The notes under the pieces are model-generated. The model was not told the origin of the DNA. It worked only from the letters and a program-made list of their open reading frames with translations, and did not search any database. A program made the position numbers and the translations under genes. From the NCBI RefSeq assembly GCF_000699445.3, contig NC_067198.1, positions 25,865,536 through 25,929,535 on the forward strand: 64,000 nucleotides of DNA. The letters run 5' to 3'. Positions 23,186 through 35,590 of the stretch are shown here, one piece after another. Within the stretch, counting starts at the first letter, position 1, and every line of letters starts with the position of its first letter. The stretch is from Schistosoma haematobium (taxonomy: Eukaryota; Platyhelminthes; Trematoda; Strigeidida; Schistosomatidae).

Positions 23186-24104
23186 TTTTATAAACAAGAG
23201 GTTTATAAAATGAGCTGTCAATAAAATGAACGGATACATGATTCAAATAGTAAAAACTTGTTTAAAAATACTTAAGATCATTAACGTATGGCATAATTTT
23301 ACTAATCCGTTTTCGACATACTGAGATTTGTAAATCTAATGATTACATATAATTGCTGTCACTATAGTTTATCATATTATATGTAAGTAATATTGATCTT
23401 AGCATCCAATCCTTCCATGATTAGATAATTAATATAAGTTTTATGGTTTGGCACGTTTTGTCTACTTATTTATTTTAATAAATTTATAATTTGCATATCG
23501 AAGACAATATTTCTTATGAGATGAAGGACAGTTTTTTCATCAGTTTACATAGATTTTTGCTTAAAGTCATGTTATTAGCTATAACAACCTGAATTATGTA
23601 CCAGAATATTTAAAAAGACTGAAGTGTCGTACGTCATGGTTGGTATTTTTACATTGTTGATAATAAAGACAACAATCGGTCAGTCTCTGTTGAACTATAG
23701 GAATCGTGGATGAATTTTCTCGATATAGATTTTATTTACACGTTGGTGGGCTTTTAGAATCAGAAGCCTAATTGATAACGTGTTTGCATTAGAAGAGAAA
23801 ACACTATGTCTGATTCTCACTTCAAACACTAACATCAAGGTGAGGTTATATCCATTTACTGAGTCCCACGTTCTGAATCATACTGCTGTCATAACCTGGT
23901 TATATTAAAGATTTAAATAATATCGATTTACGGAACAGATATACATAGCAGTTACATGAATGTGTGACATAACAGCCGATACAATTTTGTTATTCCCAAA
24001 CGTAGGTTAATGAAAGCAGCGACCTTTGGATGAGAATTAGGCATAAATGTTTCCAAACGCGGAATTCATACTACCGTCAATGTTAGTCTTTATAGATTCA
24101 AGCA

Positions 24105-24137
<33 letters not shown>

Positions 24138-26580
24138 CGTAAGAAAATAAATAAATAATAAATAAATAAACTGTAGTTTCAACTGGTTTTCAGTCATATA
24201 AATTATAACCTAAGTTTAAGTCCTTAATAATTTGATAAGCTTATTTTAGAAGGTCTGAAGTAGACTCATATAGCTTCTGACCTGTATCTGAAATATGTCT
24301 ATCATTTAGGTATGTATCCACTCCATGCCTGTTGACCTGTTCATAGACACATAGTAGTGGTGCTCAGTCATAAGTATCCAATTTTCACAACAGTGGATTT
24401 GTTTGGACTTCTAGGCATTTGTAAATTGTCATGAATGGAAAAAGAAGGATTAACTAAGGTTTTGACCGTATTTTCAAAATGTCAGAATAATAACTCACAT
24501 AAATTTTGAACTACTTGTCAGTTCTGACTACAAATAATTTTGAGAAATGTTTGTTTTATATGAAACTATATTAACCTTAAGTGGTAGATGAATAAGTCAT
24601 TTAGGACTTTACCAGAGTTATATGATGTGAAAACATAAAAAAAATATTTATTGACATTTAGCAACCTGAATTGCCTTTTTTTACAAGTAGATTTTGCACT
24701 GATTTACTTGGAAGACATGCTTGGATGTGGTGCCGAAAAGGATACAAATTTTTTTGTGTATTGTTGTTACGACATTTCACTAATCCAAACATAGTAGAAA
24801 TCTGTAAACACTATATTATTTCGAGTGTTCACGTTTTGAATGACAAGATGTATTCTTGGTTTCTATGATGATTATATAATTACGAGTTAGGCATTAAGTC
24901 GAAGGAATCTACAAGCAAATATGTTGGTTTCTTGTAGACGTTAGATTATGCATGATATTGGAACCAAACTAACTCATAAATAGTGATTATTGTTTGCAAA
25001 ACCAACGAAAAACAAAAGGCCCATCTTTTATAGTTTTTTTAAATAACTAAATATATATTCTGAAAATAACTACGTAATATATACTGGTTAACAAGCATGA
25101 TGAAGTTGATACAGATGGCAACGTTGCATGCAAAGGACAGACATAAGATTTTAGACTGCTTGATGTGTTACAGTTCAAAAACTTGATGTACATTGAACGT
25201 ACATTCTTCTCATGGATTGCGACAGTGTGCGGCATCAGTTGGGAACTATTAATTATTTGTAAGGAGACTAGAACATCCTGTTGATGTACGAACCGTGTAT
25301 TTAGGGTCATTTCTAGTCCTATGATAGAATAATTAATATTATCTACAGCTAGAGAAAGGAAAACAGAAACAGAGAGCACAGAGCAGCAATACTAATGATA
25401 ACTGTGATATGTATACATTTATAAATGCTTCAGGTTGTCTTATAATCTAATGTTTGGGTAAGATATTATTTTAATTATAGTTTCATTTGGATAGTGTAAA
25501 TATAATATATCGACAGGAGGGAAAGTTTAATCAGTATGCTCAGTAGTAATGATTATAAAACATTTCATTTTCCTATAATTTCACAAGTGGAATGAAATAT
25601 ATTTAGAGGTGCAAACAAATTTAAGTCATATTCAGAGGAGAAGCACAAATTGATGTAACGAAAAAATGACAGATATGATGCTTTTTCATTGATAGACTGT
25701 AGACAATTATTCCAATCTCAAAAAATTATTAGTAAAATAATTCATATACAAGAAAGTTTTAGAATAAAGCCTTTTCACTTATGTTACATGTTTAGGATGC
25801 TTTGTGGTTTAGACTAATTGCTTCCCGTCACAAAACATCAGTGAGTAGATCCAGCTGATTGATGTAAATGCCCATCACAGTGCAGTAGTAAATAACAATG
25901 TCATTATATTAGTCAAACAATGACCGACTTTCAGTAGATTTTATTTAAGCTTTACCAGCAACCAGTAGAATTAAATGGATACCCACCTCACGTTGGATTT
26001 AAACAGTCAATAAAGAGTATGAATCAATAATAATTTTATCTTGATGACACCAGTGTAATAACCGAAGTTCATCATGCATTGTAGGATATAAATCAAATCG
26101 TAACCGATTTTAACTTTTAAATCCTAACCAACTCAATGAAGAGAATACTTGATGTGCGGAGAAAATCTCTTACGACTACAAAGTGGCCACTCTCATATAA
26201 TTGTCTCCGAATAAAATACTTACAATATAATAAAATATGCTATAGAAAACTTCCGCATCAAATGTTTAAAGAGTTGAATTCTAGTGCCGAAATAAGAAAT
26301 CCAATATCTACATAGAAAATAGCAAGCACAAGATAAACTAATGGACGATCTGACTGGATCAAATATTTTTAAAACATCTAGATCAGAATTTGTTGTAGTT
26401 AGTAGGAAGTCAATAAAACTACACTTGAATGTCGTTCCTGTTTAATTGTTCTGTTTAGACATTTAAAATGTTTTAGTGTTAACTTATGCGTAATACCTAT
26501 AACTCGTGCTATACAACTCCAGTATTTATTCGAAAATTTAAAGCTAATGGTATTCCGTGTCCGGTAGAGACATGTACAAT
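23186..26580. other. Intergenic DNA with an (AT)n tract; no gene supported
   Basis: An (AT)n run at 24109-24137 is followed by AAATAA repeats. A 110-codon open frame on the minus strand at 25047-25379 has no motif, splice support or initiation context that would make it a gene. Confidence 0.4.
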
Positions 26581-26860
26581 GAAGGATGGTCGCGCAATTT
26601 CGTGGATCGGTTAAAGTTAGACATTAACACCGTTGGATGCTGGCTCGGTGGTCCAAAGGTTAAGTGTTCGCGCATAGGACCGCAGGCCCTAGGTTCGAAT
26701 CCCGCTGGCGGGATCGGGGGTGTGTACTGCTGAGAAGTCCCACAATAGGACGAATCGGCCGTCCAGTGCTTCCAGGATTTCAATGGTGGTCTAACACCAA
26801 TCGGTTCACGATGTCAATCAAAAACTTAACAATCTCCACAACCTCATACTGCTAAAAAAT
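26580..26860 (+). mobile_element. tRNA-like SINE (family 2), full-length copy
   Basis: 5' segment GGTCGCGCAATTTCGTGGAT, A box TGGCTCGGTGG (26641-26651), B box GGTTCGAATCC (26692-26702), hammerhead region 26724-26780 and tail ending in AACAATCTCCACAACC (26828-26843). The hammerhead core has two changes (CTGAGAA and GAAT), so it is dead. The boxes are near consensus for an internal RNA polymerase III promoter. Confidence 0.85.
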
Positions 26861-27146
26861 TACTGTTTGATCAGAATGTCTTAACTTCATCATGCTTTCA
26901 TTTCAGTAGATTGAAATAAATACGTTTCAGTCTGGTAGAAAATGTATCGCTCACAATCTATTTCTAGACCCATAGTACAAGTAAAGATCATTTTTAAGGG
27001 GATAATTATTTATACCTAAAATATTGATATTATGTAATAAAAAGAGAAATAAGAGGTTTTTAGCAGAAAAACGTTTAAACAGTGTAATGAATTTACAATG
27101 ACAAAGAGAAATAAAAGTTTATTGTCGATTAGTAAATCATTGTTTT

Positions 27147-27560
27147 ATAAGTTATATTACCATGTCCAAGTACCTTGCATAAAAGTATTCCATTCCTTAA
27201 CTCCTTAATACATTCAACTGTTCAGTTAGTGGATTTATACTTTCAAATTCTTCCACTTGGGATTTGTCAAATAGTTTTGGATTTGATAAGTTTTCATTGT
27301 ATGCGGAACGATACACTAAAAGTACTGACTGATATTCTTCCTAAACGTCTTAGACTTCATAAATTATAAGAATCATTACTATATCTCGTTCATAGAATGA
27401 TATCTGAATTTAACAGATCATGTTAATCAAAGAATACACTATAAAAACTTATCTAACCGACTTGGTAGTGTATTTTTATTATTCATGAGCAATTCGCAGG
27501 AAAATAACACTTTATTCGAGATCGAGTCTACATTGACCATTTTTCCACTTGATCCTCTTA
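27147..27560 (+). pseudogene. Unassigned coding-like fragment
   Basis: A 74-codon open frame (about 27147-27369) has protein-like composition (LVDLYFQILPLGICQIVLDL, then DILPKRLRLHKL). After a stop, a second open stretch in another frame (27408-27557) starts YLNLTDHVNQRIHYKNLSNR. Leucine spacing in the two is loosely reminiscent of leucine-rich-repeat proteins. No clear splice sites join them and no start codon is evident, so this may be a gene relic or chance. Confidence is low. Confidence 0.2.
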
Positions 27561-27977
27561 GCTGAACACCTTTGAACAGATGACTCCTTACCTATAACAT
27601 TCGATTCTGACTATCATGAAATATACAACGATGAGAGTTGAATTTACATGAAATTCTTTCTTCTTTTCCAGTCATATCACTGTTCATTATTCAGTTCTTT
27701 ACAAGATGTTACATATTAGAATCAAGTATATTTATATGTAAATGTCCTAGAAGCGAAAATTAATCAATATTTTCAAACTTTATTTTTCTATATATAAAAT
27801 CTTGTCATTTATCGTATCCTATTTTGTATATGTATGCATAACTACATCTACAGTGGGGAATGAAAACTTTCTGTACAATCTGATTGGGCCATTGGAATTT
27901 GAGTGGTTGTATTTGACCATCTGAAATCTGGAAAATGTTTCCTTGAATCACTGTTAGTTTGTATTTTTTTTTGTGTA

Positions 27978-27980
<3 letters not shown>

Positions 27981-28017
<37 letters not shown>
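27981..28017. repeat. (AT)n microsatellite upstream of the cysteine-rich protein gene
   Basis: About 18 AT units end about 160 bases before the start codon at 28179, so the tract falls in the likely promoter or 5' UTR. Its length probably varies between individuals. Confidence 0.8.
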
Positions 28018-28019
<2 letters not shown>

Positions 28020-28178
28020 GAAGAGTATATTTCTCCGCCCTCATTTCGTTCCTATAACACTTACGCATTAACTTTGTCAACTATAAACTCAGTTTAATTT
28101 ATTTTGACTAACAAAACTTAGATTTTAGTATCTAGTACAATAATCTGTTGTTTTTAGGAGAAATAGTATTTAGTTCAT

Positions 28179-29057
28179 ATGCTAAAATATTACACTTGTA
28201 CATTTTTGTATTACATTTGTCTCATCATTGTCATCGAGGCAAGGACAAGAACAAAGGATTATGATAAAAACTTGGGCGTGAAAGCAGTAACAAGACTGGT
28301 AAGTATTTATTTAGTTTGTTTTTTCCTTTAGACCTTAATATTTAAGCCAATTTGTCAACTTTTTGTCGATTTTGTCATATCATCATAAGAATATTGGATT
28401 GGGGAAGAACTATAACGGGATTTTTTTAATATTTTAAAATACCTACTAAGAAAAGAAATATTTTCCTGTATTATCTACGAGTTGATGAATTAGGATGACA
28501 TTACAATCTTAACGAACATGGATGTTTTCATTAAATGTCACACAGCTTGAAGTGAAGTTGCTCTATTCCAGAGATAGACAATTTCATTATTTCTTCAAAG
28601 TTGCTAAACATCACGATCAGTTTTAATACATATACTTTTCTACATTGATTAGGATCGCTCAACTAGTCAAATAACTTAATTTTGATATAAGTTGGTTATA
28701 AACAATCAGTAAGGGTGAACTTAGCTTTTTCCATAGCTGTCGTTCCTCATCCAAGTGTATCTACCAATCATTAATCAAGTGGATTTCCTCGTGAAACTAG
28801 GACCGGTGTCGCCTATTATCACAGCTAGAAGTATCAGTCAGCTGTTCCATAGAATTAAGACAAGATTGACGACTGAATAAATGATACATTAACGATTATT
28901 TAGTGTTCAAACAGTGTAAATGCTTAATATGTTACTTTATTATATTCTATTACGAAGTAAAATCATTCTATCTATCAGTAAAAATGTTTATACTTACGAC
29001 AAGATTCTTTTTTCGTTATTAAAGTTTCATTATACGTGAGATTATCAGAACTCAGTT

Positions 29058-29104
<47 letters not shown>

Positions 29105-32100
29105 GTGTCCCGAAGTGAACGTCAACTCTGCGATGCAGGTGTATCCAACTGACGAGTCCCAAATAGGATGAAACGCGCGTCCTGGATTCCACTGCAAGCC
29201 ACTATCCATCTTCGCTTAAAAAGCTTGCGACTTAAGGCTATATAGAGGCAATCCGCACTGGATGCATATATGCCAACATGAGACTGATCAATTGCAGTCC
29301 TAAATAACAATGGGAGGATACAAGTAAAACAACACCAAGTGAACTTATATAAAATTTAGTTATGAAGAAATGATATAGGATCTTTTAGATGCATTTCTGT
29401 TTTCAACTTAATATGTGTTGTTAATGAATGCTTAACCACAAAGTTAATTTTAGGATTGAAAACGAAAATATGATACCTCAAATCACTTTAGGAATATCTG
29501 AAGTACTTTAGAAGACAAGAAATGTTCGCTTAAAAAAGCTGTTACTGAATTTTCTCATGCATTTCGAAACACAAGTAAATTCAGAGACTGCATAAGATGC
29601 TAGCGTGTATCTATCAAGGATTGACACTGACGTTGAATTAGATAAGTATCTATTTAATCATTCTATTTGTATAAGCTAGATTACTGTATCAGCATGAACA
29701 TCAATGAATGAACTAGTAATGCCATTTTACAATAATAGTAGTAGTAGTTGTTGTTGTTGTTGTAGCGTTATATGATTCGATTACATTCCGATAGAGTAGG
29801 TAATGATGTTCCAAGTATTTATTCGATATATTTCTGTACAGCAGAATACCACACTAAAATGAATGTAGCCATCAAAACAGCTATTATTCCATAGAAATAT
29901 AACACAGAAATAGTGATATAATGAACAACAATCACCTAGTTACTTACTAAATTCGTACACTAAAATAATATGGTTATATTTTGGGCTATTAATATTTGAA
30001 TCTCAAAAATGAAGAGATTTTTCAGTTACAAACATGCAAGATTATCGATTGATATAATCTGAAATATGTCATATATATGTCAATTCATTTAGCAGTTATC
30101 TTTTGCTTATGTTGTAGCAACTCAGGGCATATTTTAAGGTAGAATATAGCATAAAGATATATAGTTATCATTCATTAAGTTCAGTGATGTAAGTTTTATA
30201 TAGAAATCTTAATTAGGCTTCACTTTGTCAAACATCTATTGTACCTTGTGAGGGAAGTAATTCATGATTACTTTTATTTGTATTTACCTTCACTAGCCTA
30301 CATTTCCAGAGCTCAAAATAAATGCACTAATTAAAATTTTGCAGCACTCTCCTATAGTCCGAGTTATTATTATTATTTACTATTTGAATACATAAATATT
30401 GGCACAAAGGGACACCGAACACATATGCGCCACACAAGTCACTTCATTTATGTGTGGGTGCCCAGATCGAAGCAGGTGGTTTTCTTAGGGTGCCACACCA
30501 GGAGCCTTCGACCTAAAGGTCTAATCACCAAGGCAGTGGAGCAACGTCAGGGGATACAGTCCCACCGCTCATACGCCATTTTTTCCCTTCAAGATCATGG
30601 ATTTCATGTGTACCATTGGTTTGGAATAAAGGTTTTCTAACTCCCCTAGGTGGATCCTCCGTGTTCGCCAATCATGTTTAAGCGCAGGATATTCACTTTC
30701 GTAATCAACACCCCCGTCACGAAAACGCAGTGAGTTGGACTTCCCTGGCAGTGACTGTATACGCTTGGCTATGTGAGAGCGTTTGGAGAGGGAGAGCTGA
30801 CTCTCCCCACCTTCAGTTAAAGGTTCATTGGTAACCTAAAATTAGGGAAATACATGAACATAATTATCTAGCTATTAGTTACTCATACAGAGAAATATAA
30901 ACAATAACAGATCGTAAAGGAGTCCCAAAGTTATTGTACCATCCATCCGGTACGTCTTTAAATTTGATTGTTTTTTGAGATAACACTTTTTAAAATGATA
31001 AAACAGTATATAGTCTGGTTATTCGGTGGAATTTATTTATTAAACAAAATAATTAGTCTACAGACGCCATTTATTTGCATGGTATTCGTTTTTATGAGCA
31101 ATGGTTGCTCTAGAATTGTTAACACTGATATCAGATTACGAGAATAACATTATAACAGATAAATGAGAGTATATATGACCATTTTTTTATTTAACTTCCT
31201 ACATTTTAGTGTGGTATGGAAGGAGAGGAATGCATGGATGATTTCAATTGTTGTGAAGAGTATGAATGTAGCCCTGATTGTAAGTAAAATTAAGTTTATT
31301 ATTATACAGAAACACTTATTATGTTGGTAGCATAAATAATTCATTATGAGTATCTCATAAAGTTAGATTATGTAATAATGTAATCTAATTGTATGAGTAT
31401 TGATGTTCCAAGTGGTAGACTAGTCCCTAAAACAATGAGGCTGCAGATTTGACCTAGAAAAGGCCTACTGCAATTTGACGAACAGGTATTATCACTAATA
31501 ATGGTGAAAGCCGAATAAACGAACCACCGGTTTACAGAACACATTTTTAACTTTATAGCTTTCTAAGATTGTATGACAGATGAAATATTTAGGACTTCAT
31601 ATAAATTAAAACTTTGATTACATAAACTAGCAATATTGTTACGAAACAAGTAGCTTTCTTGTGGACGGCTTTCATCAAGAGTTGGTTTCAGTTGAAAATT
31701 CTAAAACCCGAAACAAATCTTTGCATTGTTTTATGAAGTAATTCTCTTAAGTGTACTGTCAGTTTCTCCCATGATACTGCTGAAGCATTATGTTTTTATC
31801 GTAACAAATGAAAATGTTCAGAACTATTCACTGAGCCTTGTCATGTTATAATTAGTGCAAAATAAGAATATCTATGCATTGAAAATGCATCTTTTGATTT
31901 AGATACAGTCGATACTCATAGCTGTTATATCTTTTTGTTAGTTTCAACTTGTAATGTAACTCATTTAAATGTTATGCTGATATTGTTAATAAACCATATA
32001 CTGAATCTATAGTAACACTCTAAGTATTGTTCAAAACTATTAACATGTTTTACATATATCGAAATATGATAAACATGATTTTCTTATACTCCTACCATGT

Positions 32101-34198
32101 TAAATCGAAAGTGTTCATTAAGAAATGGAAATTCTGATATTGTCATGTTTAACATCAAAATTACTCACGATTGCTTATTCTGTAGAAATGTTTATTTAAT
32201 ATAAAGTCAAAAGATTATATGAGAACATTCAACAATATCAACATAAGGATTATTTCTTGTATATCAACTATTTCAAATCATTACAGGGTTGTTGAGATTA
32301 TTAAGTTTTTCATTAATATCATGAACCGATAGATGATAGACCACCATTGAAAACCTGAAAGCACTGAATGGCTGTTACTTCCTATTACGAGACTCCTCAG
32401 CAGTGTGCATCCACAATCCTGCTCGTGGGTTCGAATCCCGGTTCATGATATCAATAAAAAAAATATTTCAAATCAGCTTCACTCATTTCATTAATAAATG
32501 TACTTATTTCAATAATATACATATTAAAGTCTTATTTTCAATGAATTTCATTTAATCTCATTCAGTTTTATGACCTCAATTCGGAAAACTTTTAACCCTT
32601 GTAAATTATTTGTTTATTTTCAGAAATTTTAATCATTTCATAATATTTGGTATTAAAATTTCAACTACAGATTAAACGGATTCATTCAGTATACTTTGTA
32701 TTTTTAGTTAGATCACTTTAGTCGGTTGATTTAATATACATTCTTATATTTAGTTCAATTACTTTATATTGTATTCATTTGTTATAATAGTCTAATTGTT
32801 AATAGACTAAATATTACTTCTAATTCCAGTTATTTTATAACTAAGTCAGGGTAAATTATTCAAAAGTACGTTTCGTTTTCTACAGTTAAATAAGGGTAGT
32901 AGTTAATTTCAATATTCATCGAAATCTGTTTCTTTTTTCTTAAAAAAAAATCGAAACGTAAGCTGTTATCATCACCACCGTTAAGTGGATGTATTTCTTC
33001 TACGATTAAAAAAAGTATAATCATAATAATTATTATTTACTCACTTTACTAATTACTTAGAGTCAACAAAGTAAGTGATTCTAACTGCACATATATTACT
33101 GATTTTCAAATGACTAGTATCTAAGACACTTTTTCTTTAGTTTTAAATATTCAATAGCTACCCATGTTTTTTAAAATTGAATATTCATCATGCATAAAGT
33201 GATATTAGCAATTTTTTGATTTAACCGATATTCTCTTGTAGGAAATATTTAAACTTGTATAACTTTTAAAGTGTAGTTGTCACTTTGAGGTCACTTTTTA
33301 AATGCTTCATCATATCTCTAATTAAATATCCCGGTTTATTAGTTTTTTTTTAAAAAAAAGGTAAAACGTTCATTTCAGAAAAGTTATTTTCATCTTGTTT
33401 AAATACACTTATTGTACAAATTATAAAGTAGTTAGTCTCTGTACAGACTTTTATCAAAGTTTATGATTCACTAGATCTTTTTGAAATGAGTTCAAATGAA
33501 TCAAGAAACCATTTAACATTGAAACTTGTTTAAATAGATTTTCCTTAGTAACCCACTCTCCTTAACCCTTGTTTGATGTATAATAAAATATATAGATATA
33601 GACCTTAATAAATTAATATAAATGTCTTTTATCAATATTAGTTAAATGAATAGTAGTGGAAATGATTTGTTCACTTTATGAATAATATACAACTCCTTAA
33701 AGAACTTATTATTCTATGAAGAATCAATCTATATTTCCATAAATGATCTATCAACGTATGATATTTATTATTTGTATAGTTGCCATATGTATGTAGAAAA
33801 TATTGTTTTTTTTTATATATTCTACATTGATGATCATATAACTGATTTATTTAAGTAATATATTAAGATTATCTATAAATGTTCCTTAAATATATATATT
33901 ATATGATTTTTTAAAAAGAATTCTTATTTTGAATTATTTATTTTTATTTCAAATGATAGTACAATGTCAACTTAGAAATGCTAGAAATAAAATTGTTGGA
34001 TCTTATCAAAATTTATGTGTAGCTGATTATGATTGTCCACCAGGATGGTGTTGTGAAGGCAAATTATATGCACGTCGTTGTACACAAGACTGTAGTAGAA
34101 AAACTGAACCAGATGTTGTTCCAGCTGGAAGTTATTATGGACGACAATTTTGGAATTTATGGGCACATAAACGTCATATGGATCGTAATCATTATTGA
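28179..34198 (+). CDS. Secreted protein with two tandem cystine-knot-like modules (three exons, complete)
   Basis: Exons 28179-28298, 31210-31279 and 33960-34198 join in phases 0 and 1 with consensus GTAAGT donors, giving 142 residues. Residues 1-21 form a signal peptide (MLKYYTCTFLYYICLIIVIEA). The basic spacer (RTRTKDYDK) is followed by 12 cysteines in two groups of six, each spaced C-C-CC-C-C: C-x6-C-x5-CC-x4-C-x5-C, then C-x5-C-x4-CC-x8-C-x3-C. A charged tail with WNLWAHKRHMDRNHY ends the protein. The spacing resembles the inhibitor-cystine-knot signature. It also recalls Dickkopf/prokineticin-type domains and the invertebrate ITG-like prohormones (G-x-x-C...DC..G..C). It is likely an extracellular signal or host-interaction protein, but the function is not established. 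The start is chosen because it gives the signal peptide and is the first ATG of the exon. Confidence 0.8.
29063..29101. repeat. (AT)n microsatellite at an SM-alpha border
   Basis: About 19 TA units directly precede the SM-alpha copy at 29.1 kb. Confidence 0.8.
29102..29340 (+). mobile_element. SM-alpha-type SINE copy, 5'-truncated
   Basis: Starts just after the (AT)n run with the hammerhead region and continues with AGCCACTATCCATCTTCGCT and a terminal block (GACTGATCAATTGCAGTCC, 29281-29299) antisense to the one seen at 3.3 and 63.4 kb. It lies in intron 1 of the cysteine-rich protein gene. Confidence 0.75.
29135..29195 (+). ncRNA. SM-alpha hammerhead ribozyme, best preserved copy
   Basis: Outer stem I GCAG/CTGC, inner stem I ATCCA/TGGAT, core CTGACGA (29149-29155), stem II GTCC/GGAT with loop CAAATA, GAAA at 29170-29173, palindromic stem III ACGCGCGT and GTC triplet at 29179-29181. 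All catalytic bases are in place. Defects are one A-C mismatch beside the core and one G-U pair. If transcribed on the plus strand with the host gene, it would lie in intron 1. Confidence 0.85.
30370..30835 (-). mobile_element. Non-LTR element 3' end, inverted relative to the 14.4 kb copy
   Basis: Begins with an ATTATT tract and TACTATTTGAATACATAAATATTGG, the reverse complement of the tail at 14.88-14.94 kb, and shares TGTACCATTGGTTTGG and AATCAACACCCCCGTCACG-type blocks with it. It lies in intron 1 of the cysteine-rich protein gene. Confidence 0.55.
31280..33959. other. Intron 2 of the cysteine-rich protein gene
   Basis: AT-rich, with the SINE fragment at 32290-32450 as the only recognised element. 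Nothing coding was seen. Confidence 0.6.
32290..32450 (-). mobile_element. tRNA-like SINE (family 2) fragment
   Basis: Antisense tail (ACCACCATTGAAAACCTGAA) and hammerhead region with core CTGAGGA but GTAAC in place of GAAAC. It ends just beyond a B box. The segment CATGATATCAAT recurs at the truncated end. Confidence 0.65.
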
Positions 34199-34314
34199 AC
34201 ATTTGGTGGATAAATCAAACAAAAATATTATTCTCTTATTTATTCACTAAAGAATATTTGAAAACTTTAATTTGGTTGTGATAAACAGTAATGGTTGTGA
34301 TATAACCGGTTGTG

Positions 34315-34320
34315 AATAAA
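34315..34320 (+). terminator. Polyadenylation signal of the cysteine-rich protein gene
   Basis: AATAAA lies 117 bases after the TGA stop at 34198, preceded by GT-rich sequence. It is the first canonical signal downstream. Confidence 0.5.
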
Positions 34321-34435
34321 CTTCATTTCATTTGAATTTTAGAAGAAAGTTTAAAACTGTGTTTACTTATAAATCAATTAAATTATTCTCATTACCACTC
34401 AGTATTTATCAGTTATATTTATAGTGAAACGCCTC

Positions 34436-35590
34436 TCAGTCAGTCATACATAACGAAGCATCTATCATATGTGTATTAGTCCAAGTTACTACATCACATT
34501 AGTATAACGAGTTGCCAGAATAGTGTCAGTAATGACAGAATTAGTGGTAGTAGCAAATATTAAGTATCGAATATATATATCAAGAAGTATGGATTGGTGT
34601 GATATAAAGGAATTTTTAGGTTGATTGTGAAACTTATGTTTACAAGGGAAACAAAAACTTAATACACATGCAGATTGTGAAATATTACAACCCATGTCAA
34701 CCAAAGTCTCTAACGATTGTACGTGATAACCGAGATGAAATTAACCAGGTAATCTCCAGCTAAATATCGTTTCTCATCCCAAAAGTCAATGACTTCATAA
34801 ACAGCCACTAGCTGTCTCCAACTTACTCCTACGCTGGCCATTATAATAGATCCAGGTAGGTGGTGTTTCGACATACGATGATTCTTCATACTTACCTAAT
34901 ACCTAGTCTGATCTCAGCATTTATCACTAAGTAATCCCAATTTACATGATCAAAACTTCGAAGGTCTCTGTGAGTGTAACAACCCACATATATCTTCATT
35001 TTTTAAAGATCATGTTTCATAGCTATAATGTAAAACTACAGAATTCTGAGCAATAAATTTATCCTTTGTTGGGTGACAGATACCTTGACTACATCGCAAA
35101 ACTAGGCCGAACCGAGAATTCACCAGGCACTGGCCTAATAGAACTGATCAGACTTCTAAGATAACTGAAACAATTGACGAACTCAATCATTTCAATCTAT
35201 ATCATTAATTAAGGTACTGACATAGGGCAGTCCTGAAGTAACGTTTTTGTTTAGTGGGAGAGAATCACATCCTAAGCATGATTGAATTGTTACTTAAGGT
35301 AGTCATAGGACTCTGATTTTTTCTCCATTCTTGCCAAATCAGACTATATTATTTATTTATTCAAAGTGAACGTGTGTATCGCCTTGTAGGAGATCAATTC
35401 CAGAAAAGTTAGACAATAGGAACGCTGTCTCTAAAAGGATATCTACAAAAGGTTGAATAAAACTTTTGAAAACAAACAACTCAGACGAACTCCACTTCAG
35501 TCTACCGTGTCCCATGATTGTTCAATATAAGCTCTGTTCAAGCACAGAGTTTGTACAAGGCTGCTTTACTTCTTTCTTTGGTAAGTCATA
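34436..35590 (-). mobile_element. RTE-clade element, 3' half, decayed
   Basis: Starts at the same short CAGTCAGTC tandem as the copies at 5.04 and 11.28 kb and runs in parallel with 5040-6180 of the first element. Shared landmarks include TCCAAGTTACTACATCACATTAG and the run ATTGTTACTTAAGGTAGTCA, found at 35287-35306 here and 6014-6033 there. The RT-terminal region lies near 35400-35500. It abuts the oppositely oriented element from about 35590. Confidence 0.65.

Noticed and set aside
25047..25379. 110-codon minus-strand open frame
   Set aside because: No domain, no splice sites and no neighbouring exon. Composition is compatible with chance.
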